DNA from: Andalucia godoyi
Lineage: Eukaryota; Discoba; Jakobea; Jakobida; Andaluciidae
Direction: 5' to 3'
Length of the DNA stretch: 64,000 nt
Assembly: GCA_009859145.1 (NCBI GenBank)
Contig: VRVR01000024.1
Location: forward strand, 1-64,000
The notes under the pieces are model-generated. The model had not been told where the DNA came from and did not search any database. It saw only the letters and a list, made by a program, of their open reading frames with translations. How positions within the stretch are numbered: position 1 is the first letter of the stretch; every line of letters starts with the position of its first letter. This document shows positions 1-8,002 of the stretch, piece after piece. The position numbers and the translations under genes were made by a program.

Positions 1-1
1 G

Positions 2-133
2 CGAGACCTGGAGTTTCGTGTACGGTGGAAGGGTTACAATGCGGAAGACGACTCCTGGCTGCCGTATCGTGAGGTTCGAGACTTATCCGCACTTGATGTG
101 TACTTGAGTCAGCATCCCCGGCTGCGTCTCTGA
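2..133 (+). CDS. Ty3/gypsy retrotransposon Pol, C-terminal chromodomain (partial)
   Basis: The frame is open from the window edge to a TGA at 131-133 and gives 43 residues. They read as a chromodomain: a strand with FRVRWKGY, an acidic turn, SWLP, then a helix ending in a DVYLSQHP-like segment. Chromodomains of this form cap the integrase of Ty3/gypsy chromoviruses, where they help target insertion to chromatin. The stop is followed directly by a purine tract and an LTR, which is the expected order at the 3' end of such an element. Reverse transcriptase, RNase H and the integrase core must lie upstream of the window. Whether the full element is intact cannot be seen. Confidence 0.85.
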   Translation, partial: RDLEFRVRWKGYNAEDDSWLPYREVRDLSALDVYLSQHPRLRL

Positions 134-140
134 GGGGCAA
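132..140 (+). other. Polypurine tract of the retrotransposon
   Basis: A purine-rich stretch, GAGGGGCAA, overlaps the last bases of the pol stop codon and abuts the LTR. Its position fits the plus-strand primer site of an LTR retrotransposon. One C interrupts it, so its exact limits are inferred. Confidence 0.6.
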
Positions 141-357
141 TGTTGTGCAGGCACCCGTCGTAGTGGGTGTGAACGTTGGAGTCATTTTCTCTTCCTTTTC
201 TCTTCTTTCTTTTCTTTTCTTTCTTTTCTTTTCCTTTCTTTTCTTTTTCTTTCTTTTCTTTTCTTTTCTTTGTGCTTGTGTTAGGTTTCGTGTGTGAGAA
301 TAAAGTAAACTTTTGTTTATTTATTCTAAAGGTATCTTTTCTTTATAGTCGACAACA
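141..357 (+). mobile_element. 3' LTR of Ty3/gypsy chromovirus
   Basis: The 217-bp segment starts TGTTGT and ends ACAACA, a perfect 6-bp inverted terminal repeat of the TG...CA type. It starts right after the purine tract. An AATAAA at 299-304 is a candidate poly(A) signal, and 186-275 is a long CTTTTC-type pyrimidine tract. The matching 5' LTR would be upstream of the window, so LTR identity and the target-site duplication cannot be tested here. The expected flanking duplicate on this side would begin GTGAG at 358. Confidence 0.75.
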
Positions 358-1277
358 GTGAGATGCGAGAGGAGAAGGAGGGCCAGAAAAATGAATGTTC
401 CGACCGGCCCCCTGGACCATGGCAGTCTGCCAAGCAGTCGGTCGATTTCTGCGTGCCGATCGGCACGGAATCGGGGTGTCTGCGTCGGGTGTCCACTACA
501 GTGGTTGGATGGGCTGCAGTACGTGAATGAATCAATTCAGCATGAATGAACGTGTGTGTTTATTGCTTACTGATGCAGTGGGATGGAGAGACGATGCACG
601 CCATGCAACTGCAATGCATCTGGTGTTGACGGAGTGAAAAGAGTGTGGAGGAGTATAATAACTGATTGACAAAATGTTTTATGTCAATCGACCGTAGTCT
701 AGCGACCTAGCGATCGACGATCGACACTGGTACTATCACTGTGCGCTGCATAAATATTCAACTCTCTTATAATGTTTCTGATCAGTGCTCCAGTTATTTC
801 TTTGGTTTAAAACGATTGGTTATTGAAAAAGACAAGGAAACATTTCCGGTTATTTTTATCTCGGTTGGTGGTGAAAGGCGATTGTAGTCTAAAGTTTCAG
901 TCGATAAAGGACAGGGTTCACTCCAATTGGGAAATCGATTCACTTCCCTAGAATCAGGGGTACATTGAAATTACGTATTTTACGATCGTAACATACAATT
1001 AGAGCGTAAGACCGGCCAACACGGGCTGTGATGTGCTTGTGAAGCTGCGGATTCCCCGGAAGGACACAGAGTGCGAAACGCGGGAATTGTTCCTGCTCAC
1101 ACTCGGCACTGTGATGCGATGTCTTTTGGTGGAACTCCGTAGTCTCCTACTTGTGTGCTCAGATGGCTCTGCTGGTGCGTCCACATTTCTCGGAGGCACT
1201 TGCATTTCTTGGATTCCAGCTTCGACCGACTATAAGAAGAAGGTTGTTGCATTTTCCTGGGTTATTTTTCCAAGAAA
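358..1277. other. Spacer between retrotransposon and histidine kinase gene
   Basis: I see no convincing gene in these 920 bases. The open frames are short, overlap on both strands and carry no recognisable domain. AT-rich patches near 740-990 could hold promoter elements for the downstream histidine kinase gene, but no specific motif stands out. Confidence 0.5.
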
Positions 1278-3824
1278 ATGGAATTCAAGAGGCAACACAA
1301 AAGTTGTTTCCATTTTTTTCGTAACGAACGGCTCGCAGAATTGTCCTCGAGTTCATTATCCTACCACCAAATCATCTTTCATTCTCACCGCTGCTCCTTG
1401 GGAATTCACAAAACTTTGCAACCGATTCGCGTCTGCCTTTACGACATGGTTTCCGTGGCACTTCTTCAGGTGGCACTCGAACACGCCGACAAGGCCCTGA
1501 TCGCAGTATCTGAAGAAGGAAGCATAATCTTTGCAAACACTTCTGCTTCGGATTTGTTTGGTTTCGCAGGCTCTGAACTCCAAGGGCAGAACTTCGATAT
1601 TCTGATATGTCCGAGTTTTCGCAGTGCTCATATCGATTATGTTGGCCGGTTATTTTCCACTGCGCTTTCCGAGCACCACTCAACGGTTCATGCAGTACGC
1701 AAAGATCTCTCCGAATTCACATGTGCGATCGATGTGTTGTTGGCTATTGATCACGAAGCTCTTTGTGTTGTTCGTGAAGTAATCAGTCAGAAGGAGTCAC
1801 CACAGGAATTGCGACAACGAGAAACAACAAAAGCAACGGAGCGAGTGCGAAGCGATTTCCTGGCTCGCATGGGACACGAACTTCGCACTCCACTAAACGC
1901 AGTTTTGGGGACTGTTGAATCGTTGTTGGAACCATCTGATAAGCACACATACGACTCAACAGTTCCGCAGGATCCAACATTATCTGGAGGTCAAATCAGG
2001 GCCTTACACACGATTCGCATTGCCAGCGAATCTTTATTATCTCTTATTGTGGACATTCTGGACTTTTCTGCGATGAACAGTGACCACGGCCCTGCAGTGC
2101 AGTTCACGGATTTCACGCTTATCGAAGTGATCATGGAAGCGTTGCGCATCGCATCTGCAACCAACAGTCTTCCGCACCCCGGCGTCATATTGTTTGTCGA
2201 TCCTCGTTTGGCACTCCAGGTCCGAACGGATCCTGTAATCCTCAGTCACGTGATCATCAAGATTGTAAGTAACATACTCAATTTTACCAGCGCCAGAGAG
2301 ACAATTACGATGCGTATCGAAGAAGGCAGCCCCGAGGAGCTGCAGCAGATGCACATTGACCTAATCCCAGCTCCCGACTGTCCAATCAGTTCTGTGGTGA
2401 TACGCATGTTTGACGGAGGAGTCTTCGCGAACAGCAGTGCATCATGGGCTATTGGTATACCGACGTCTCGACAGGAGCGAGAGCTGGGTCTGTCGCGTAT
2501 TATTGTAGAGCGAGCGATTCGCTCGCTTGGTGGTGACTTCCGCTGCGTGCCTCCCTCAGACCCTTCCCAAAAATCAGAAGTTGTTTTTTTCTTTCCTGTT
2601 GCCATCCCTTTCCGCGCTTTCCCTCGGACATGGGCTGAACTTGCACAACCTGTTTGCGGTGCTCATATTGTTCTGCTTGATGCAGACCCTGTTAAGCATC
2701 GTGCCATCTCAGAACAGCTGATGGCATGGAAGTTGCGAGTGTCGTCTGTGTTGGACCTTCCATCGATGAAGAACGTCATTGACAAGCTGGATTTCCGTTC
2801 CTGTGTCGCCTTGCATGTCCTAGAACCAGTCTCCAAGGAAGAGGGACAATCTGATCTGCTGAAAACCATCATGGATGAAGGTGCATCTGCAGCCAGCAGT
2901 GCCCGAGGAATTCTTTGGACCGTTCCACACGCTTTCGACGTCTCCAGGCTTGAACGACCAATGACGAAGTCGGAACGCACTGTCCCCAATCCTATCAATC
3001 CTGCTGAGTTACTCAACACGATTACGGAAATTCTTGGTTTGCCGTCGCCCTCAAATGATGCTAATAGTCAAAAACCGACATCCTTTATTTCTCCTGCCCC
3101 TTTCCCCGATACGGTCCACATAGCGCGTCGATCGCGTGTTTTAGTGGTCGACGATAACCCTGTCAATCTGCGAGTTGCGACAGTTTTGCTGGAGCGGCGA
3201 GGCTGTGTGGTTCAGAATGCATCCAACGGCTTGGAGGCTGTGAAGTTGTTGTCTTCCGAATTGTTTGATCTCGTGTTTATGGACTGCGAGATGCCCGAAA
3301 TGGACGGATTCGAAGCAACTCGCAAAATTCGCGCAGCCGAAACATCATGGGAGCACACGCCCATTATTGCATTATCTGCGCATGCACTTGAAAGTGACCG
3401 CGTGCGGTGTTTGCAATGCGGTATGGATGATTTTATTTCGAAGCCACTGAATCCACAGATTCTCACGTGCGTTTTGGCACGTTGGAGCGCCCCTGTGCAT
3501 CCCGTTCTTCTGGAACAATGCAGCTTCCGAATGGACTCGGGTGATCAACATAATAGTCTGGCACGCTTGCTCAGCGAGATAGTCTTTCCATTTCAGGAGA
3601 ATGGTGCCGGCAACCAAAAACAGGAGTGGGAGTCACTGGGCAGTCGTGTGGAGGTCCTTCGCGAAGCGGCACGGGTCGTGGGCGCTCAGCGATTGACCAA
3701 CCGCTGTTCATGGCTCCTTAAAGCATTGAAAGGGAATGACGAACAAGCCAAAAATCTCGCTCTCGATGATCTGAACTACGAGGCGCTCGTCATACGCGAT
3801 TTTGCATTTTTGCCGAAAGCCTAG
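1278..3824 (+). CDS. Hybrid sensor histidine kinase with PAS and receiver domains
   Basis: The 848-residue protein has a PAS-like segment (about 57-160), a dimerisation/phosphoacceptor helix with GHELRTPLN and candidate phospho-His H200, an ATPase region (about 270-450), a degenerate receiver-like stretch (about 455-560) and a C-terminal receiver (about 620-735). The receiver is complete: acidic pair D625-D626, phospho-Asp D669 in MDCEMPEMDG and a late KP. The ATPase is diverged: an N-box Asn is present in SNILNFT, the G1 box reads DGG, and one GLGL-like GLS remains. No membrane segment is visible, so a soluble sensor is likely. The first 56 residues look unlike the family, and the Met at 1446 is an alternative start just before the PAS region. 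ATP binding is uncertain. Confidence 0.88.
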   Translation: MEFKRQHKSCFHFFRNERLAELSSSSLSYHQIIFHSHRCSLGIHKTLQPIRVCLYDMVSVALLQVALEHADKALIAVSEEGSIIFANTSASDLFGFAGSELQGQNFDILICPSFRSAHIDYVGRLFSTALSEHHSTVHAVRKDLSEFTCAIDVLLAIDHEALCVVREVISQKESPQELRQRETTKATERVRSDFLARMGHELRTPLNAVLGTVESLLEPSDKHTYDSTVPQDPTLSGGQIRALHTIRIASESLLSLIVDILDFSAMNSDHGPAVQFTDFTLIEVIMEALRIASATNSLPHPGVILFVDPRLALQVRTDPVILSHVIIKIVSNILNFTSARETITMRIEEGSPEELQQMHIDLIPAPDCPISSVVIRMFDGGVFANSSASWAIGIPTSRQERELGLSRIIVERAIRSLGGDFRCVPPSDPSQKSEVVFFFPVAIPFRAFPRTWAELAQPVCGAHIVLLDADPVKHRAISEQLMAWKLRVSSVLDLPSMKNVIDKLDFRSCVALHVLEPVSKEEGQSDLLKTIMDEGASAASSARGILWTVPHAFDVSRLERPMTKSERTVPNPINPAELLNTITEILGLPSPSNDANSQKPTSFISPAPFPDTVHIARRSRVLVVDDNPVNLRVATVLLERRGCVVQNASNGLEAVKLLSSELFDLVFMDCEMPEMDGFEATRKIRAAETSWEHTPIIALSAHALESDRVRCLQCGMDDFISKPLNPQILTCVLARWSAPVHPVLLEQCSFRMDSGDQHNSLARLLSEIVFPFQENGAGNQKQEWESLGSRVEVLREAARVVGAQRLTNRCSWLLKALKGNDEQAKNLALDDLNYEALVIRDFAFLPKA

Positions 3825-4397
3825 AGCGTCTTCGTTGGAGGACGTTTTGTCTGCGTTTGCCACGATGTTCATCTCTGCATGCAGTCATGATCGCATCAGT
3901 TGAATTTCTTTTGGATAAGATGTGCGGGTTCGTCGGCGTCAACACCAGTTCTGCTTTTACCATTCCGAAATCCGAGAAAGGAAGACATGAGCATCGGATT
4001 TTTAATGCGGTTCGCCATTTGCCTTTTTTTATTATTTTAATTTATTTTTAATAACATTCACGGTCGCCACCACCAGGGGAGACAAGGTGACAGTCCAAAT
4101 TGTTTATAAAGTCGCTGTCCAGCGTACAGGATGACGTCCACTCGCCTCCGTCGGTGAACGAATCGACAGGACGACAGTTGTCATCAACGGGGAAGCACGG
4201 CGTGAATGCGCCATGTGTCGCACTGAACCCCGATCACCATCCAAACGTCCAAAATTGCAAAGAGCCGAGAATGGCACAATCAAAGATGCTTTTGAGAACG
4301 ATAACAAAAAAAGAAGAAAAAAAAAAAGAAAAAAGAAAAAAAATTCAATTTCGGTGATAACATCGACACATCGGACTCCTTTTAAATAGGGGGAAAT
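3825..4397. other. Convergent 3' spacer, histidine kinase / CLC
   Basis: This 573-bp stretch separates two convergent genes, so it holds both 3' ends. It contains a T/A-rich patch at 4021-4050 and an A/G-rich run at 4306-4345. No gene is supported. Confidence 0.5.
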
Positions 4398-6701
4398 CTA
4401 TGCATCCGAGACCGATCCCTGATCCGAAGGCGGCATCAAATACTCTGAAAGGGAGGAAGAGTTTGAAGTGGATTTGTGAGATGCGTGGATGTGTTCCAAT
4501 TCATGCTCAACAACATGGATGGCATTAATAAAGTTATGGCGTGTTACAATTCCGGAAACATGGTGTTGATCATCTAAAACCACAAGATGTCGAAGACCTA
4601 CGGAACGGAAAACCTCAAAACACTCCAAGATGGACGTCCTCTCATGGACCGTGATCGGGTGCTCATGACACAGTGAAAACACGTCGATGACGGTGCTACC
4701 ACTGAAAGAGACCCGGGATGCAACATCCAGAACAGCTTCGTCACCAGCCCGACTCTGACGAAGCAAGGTGATGCACTCCATGTCAGTCAAATCAGACATC
4801 GAGCCTGTGTGCTCTGGCACAGAATGCACAAAGAATTGCTCTCGGAGGGCACCTAACAGAAACCGGCGATGTGCAATTCCGACAAAAACCCCTGATGTAT
4901 TCAGAACAGGATACGCATGGTGATGAATTCGACGAAGAACATCAACCAACTCCGTAACCGGCATTGATGTCTGCAAACAGGCAACAGGCTGCGACATGAA
5001 CGACGCAGCATCTGTGACAGAAAAAACACCTTCAATTTCCGTCGGAAGCTCAGACTCAAGAAAAGGGACCTTCCGAAGAGACAAGTGTGTGTCATACACC
5101 CCTTTGTTGATCAAATCTGCGGATATTTTTGCGCATAAAATGGTGAGGGCCAAAGGCAGGCCGTATCGGATGTCATTTGTGGCCTCAATAACTATCACAG
5201 CAACAGAGACGGTCATTCTGGTGACACCGCCGAGAACTGCCGCGGCTCCGATGAGAGCATACGTTCCGGGAACAACTTGCGAGATACCCATGTTAAAATG
5301 CAGCAAATGCCCAACAAGTCTGCCAAAACAAGCCCCTGTGAGAAGCGACGGCACGAACAGTCCTGAAGGCAACGCCGCGCCAAATGTCAGAACCATAAGG
5401 CAGAAGTAAATGGGAGCAAAAAGGAGCAAAGATGCGCTTGAGAACGCGTCTGTAACGTGAAACAGAGCACGCAAAGAGGCTTCGCTGGGTGCAAAGAACA
5501 AAGTAGCGATGCTCGAATACTCACCATCCGGGCAATAGAACCTAGACACAATGTCCGACACTTTGTGCCCGCCAGTATCATTATCAGACTCAGCAGACGG
5601 TAGCGGAGTGCAGTCATGACGAAGAGCATAAGGTATCATGAAAGAGCAAACTGAAACCAAGAATGATAGTAGTACAACATCCATCACTCGCCGTACTCGA
5701 GATTTGGCGACAAATTTCTGCCGAAAAACCGACATGTTCCGATTCAGAAACACATATAGTGAACCCGTCAGCCCTCCCACCGCGCCCATAAACGCAAAAA
5801 TGGGCAATTCCCATATCAAAAAGCTCGGTTGAGAGGGAAAATATCCAAATGATAACAAACCGGGGTCACTGAGCCGACCCCAACCTGCACCAACAGTGCC
5901 AGAGAGGAAAAATGCCAGAACCGCTGAACAGAGTATGGACCCAAAAAAGGTCCTCCATGTAAGAGACTGCGACCAAAACGACGCTGCCTCCTCGATAGCG
6001 AACAACACACCTCCAATCGGTGCGCCAAATGCTGCCGCAACACCACAAGCACTTCCGCTTGCCACCATGTCCCTTCGATCTCGATCGGCACGAAACACAG
6101 ATGCTGCACGGCGCCACCACATCGGAGCGTTCTTGGGTGGCTCATGCTGACAGTAGGCACCTGCAATTACAGCCCCAATATGGATGCATGGTCCCTCTTT
6201 CCCTAAGGGCAAACCAGAAGAAACCGCAAACGATATACCAAAGCTCTTGGCAACAAATGTCTGCCAACGCAATGTCCTTGGCACGACGACGCCGTTCAGG
6301 TACGACTTCACCTCTGGAATACCTGAACCAGCTGCTCCTGGCTCCCAAATAACCAGAAAACACGCAATAAGAGCAAAGAACATGTTGAAAAAAGCATACA
6401 AGAAAAAAGGACCGGCAACGTAACCTTGCTGGATAAGACTATTGATCGCACTGAATTTGCCCAGAGTGCAGTATTTGCTCAGCGTACTAATGCCAAATGC
6501 CACAATGGCCATGGAAACAGATATCGTTGCAACCGTGATCCATTGCAGCAACCTGAAACGCGGGATCAATGACCGTACTCGCAGAAACGGCGAATACTTC
6601 AGCGTTTGGTAATCGAGCGACTCGTAACGAACCGATCCGAGAGGCGCAGATGCGGGTTCCAGGGGTTTCAGAAAGCTTCTGTGCCTCACATTTGAAGACA
6701 T
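4398..6701 (-). CDS. CLC-family chloride channel/transporter with CBS pair
   Basis: The 767-residue protein has the hydrophobic body of a CLC protein followed by a cytosolic tail with two CBS-like segments (about 580-750). The three anion-selectivity motifs are present: GSGIPE (125-130), GKEGP (167-171, gating Glu169) and a GLFVP near 450. The GVLFAIEEAASFW segment (231-243) carries the second Glu (E238) at the position of the proton glutamate in CLC exchangers. Together with the ASFW context this resembles ClC-6/7-type vesicular H+/Cl- exchangers more than plasma-membrane channels. The location in endosomal or vacuolar membranes is therefore inferred. The ATG at 6701 is the first in frame. 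The gene converges on the histidine kinase gene. Confidence 0.93.
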   Translation of the reverse strand: MSSNVRHRSFLKPLEPASAPLGSVRYESLDYQTLKYSPFLRVRSLIPRFRLLQWITVATISVSMAIVAFGISTLSKYCTLGKFSAINSLIQQGYVAGPFFLYAFFNMFFALIACFLVIWEPGAAGSGIPEVKSYLNGVVVPRTLRWQTFVAKSFGISFAVSSGLPLGKEGPCIHIGAVIAGAYCQHEPPKNAPMWWRRAASVFRADRDRRDMVASGSACGVAAAFGAPIGGVLFAIEEAASFWSQSLTWRTFFGSILCSAVLAFFLSGTVGAGWGRLSDPGLLSFGYFPSQPSFLIWELPIFAFMGAVGGLTGSLYVFLNRNMSVFRQKFVAKSRVRRVMDVVLLSFLVSVCSFMIPYALRHDCTPLPSAESDNDTGGHKVSDIVSRFYCPDGEYSSIATLFFAPSEASLRALFHVTDAFSSASLLLFAPIYFCLMVLTFGAALPSGLFVPSLLTGACFGRLVGHLLHFNMGISQVVPGTYALIGAAAVLGGVTRMTVSVAVIVIEATNDIRYGLPLALTILCAKISADLINKGVYDTHLSLRKVPFLESELPTEIEGVFSVTDAASFMSQPVACLQTSMPVTELVDVLRRIHHHAYPVLNTSGVFVGIAHRRFLLGALREQFFVHSVPEHTGSMSDLTDMECITLLRQSRAGDEAVLDVASRVSFSGSTVIDVFSLCHEHPITVHERTSILECFEVFRSVGLRHLVVLDDQHHVSGIVTRHNFINAIHVVEHELEHIHASHKSTSNSSSLSEYLMPPSDQGSVSDA

Positions 6702-7100
6702 TCTGCCGCTGAAGTACGTATAATAATAACAATAAATAAGGAATGTGCGAGAGGCAAGTACACACGCACAAAAAAACGCGGTTTAAAATCTTCTTTTGAA
6801 GATGCCAAAACAAATGTTGTACCACAGTACAATGCCGCATGAGTCGCCTGGTGCTCACCCTTCATCCAAACCTCGGGTGGTCCGAAGCCGATGAATAACA
6901 ACACGTCATTGTCATGCATACGGAAGGAAGTGTACATAAACAGACACGGTCAATACTGGCCGACACGAGCACGTTTGTTTCACAGGAATTCGTGCTTGCC
7001 CGTAGCCATCTATCATTCGTTGGTTTGGTTTTTTGGTGTCACTTTTTTATTCAAATATGGGCGTGAGTGTGCTGGGATGACGCATTCGCCTGCGCCTACG
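6702..7100. other. 5' spacer of CLC gene
   Basis: This AT-rich region lies upstream of the CLC start codon and before the recognisable Fanzor remnant. No gene is visible. It may contain the CLC promoter and the left flank of the decayed element. Confidence 0.4.
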
Positions 7101-7440
7101 CCGCTCGATACAGGGCCTCCTAGGTCCCGCAGACCTACTAAGAGACCACGTGTCACTACGCCTACCGCCTCTTCCTCTCGCATCTCCAGTTGCATCAATC
7201 GCTGCAACTGAGGACACGAAAGCGCCTGCTGCTAGGGCCGTCAGAATCAAAATGCACCCTTCTCAGGAACAACGCGTCACGCTGAGAAAGTGGCTCACCG
7301 ATTGATCGAGATTGGAACGGAGCGCGGAACATCTATCTGAAGAACGCCGAGAGGCGTGTTGGGGGGCCTATCCCCTTCGCGGCAACGGGATACAAGACTG
7401 AATATGCATGTCTATTCGTATACATATGCATATTCAGTGC
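7101..7440 (+). pseudogene. Decayed Fanzor (eukaryotic TnpB-like) nuclease remnant
   Basis: Two pieces of a TnpB/Fanzor-like protein sit side by side in different frames. At 7240-7302 a frame reads VRIKMHPSQEQ...LRKWLTD, the typical start of TnpB/Fanzor proteins (a basic strand, then PTxEQ, then L..W). It hits a stop at 7303. At 7307-7345 another frame reads RDWNGARNIYLKN, matching the conserved RuvC-III segment (D-x-N-x-A-R-N-I) at the C-terminus of these nucleases. Everything between, including the RuvC-I and RuvC-II residues and the zinc ribbon, is missing, so an internal deletion is the simplest reading. A Pro/Arg-rich, frame-shifted stretch before 7240 may be the former disordered N-terminus. 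The copy cannot encode an active nuclease. Confidence 0.72.
7397..7438. repeat. 13-bp perfect inverted repeat (hairpin) at the Fanzor 3' end
   Basis: ACTGAATATGCAT at 7397-7409 pairs perfectly with ATGCATATTCAGT at 7426-7438 across a 16-nt loop. It lies about 50 bp after the RuvC-III remnant, where a transposon end or guide-RNA 3' structure would be expected. Its role is inferred from position only. Confidence 0.7.
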
Positions 7441-8002
7441 ATAATGTAGACGAGGTAGTATGCTAACTTGCACATGCTCCTCCCGTGTCGCGTTGCATTT
7501 TTTGCATCATTCCTGTAGAATGCAAGACGGCGCTCAGAATCTGAGCAGTCTTTAGAGGCTTACCTTCCAGTTTATCGTAAAGCATTTGCAATTCCCGACG
7601 GCTCTGCCTGCATTTCTTCCTTTTGATCCACTTGTGTCAATACTGTTGTGTCGATGGCGATCTGGTGGGCTTTACGTCATTTTACGGCAAATATGTACCA
7701 GAATGTTACGTACCAACACCGAATCGAAAGTGTGTTGGAAAAGAATAAGTTCTGAGCAAAAAAAAAAACAGTTGTCGGTGCGACAGAAATATGGCGAGGT
7801 TTGGGGTCGATCCGGGTGGGGGTGGTTTTGATGGCTTACAGCAGGGGGAGGAAACCCCACGATTCCGCTGCTCCAATGGTCCTGGACTCTTCTTTTCTGG
7901 CTCCTCATCTCTCTTCTTTTCCAATGTCTGCTTTGCCTTTTTTGAAACTAACTTTTTACTATATCTGAACGTAAAGAGTGCGCGTCAGCACGGGCATGCA
8001 GC
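7441..8002. other. Spacer upstream of the EF-hand/WD40/kinase gene
   Basis: No gene is assigned. A 57-codon open stretch on the minus strand (7466-7636) encodes a Lys/Arg-rich peptide without a recognisable domain. An A-run lies at 7761-7770, and T/C-rich sequence lies shortly before the start codon at 8003. Confidence 0.45.

Noticed and set aside
7397-7466. Helitron 3' end (hairpin followed by CTAA)
   Set aside because: The CTAA is about 25 bp beyond the hairpin, further than usual for Helitrons, and the base after it is C rather than the T of an A/T insertion site. No Rep/helicase trace is present.
7466-7636. 57-codon minus-strand open stretch, Lys/Arg-rich then helical, beside the Fanzor remnant
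   Set aside because: It begins without an ATG, matches no domain I know and is within the length expected by chance.
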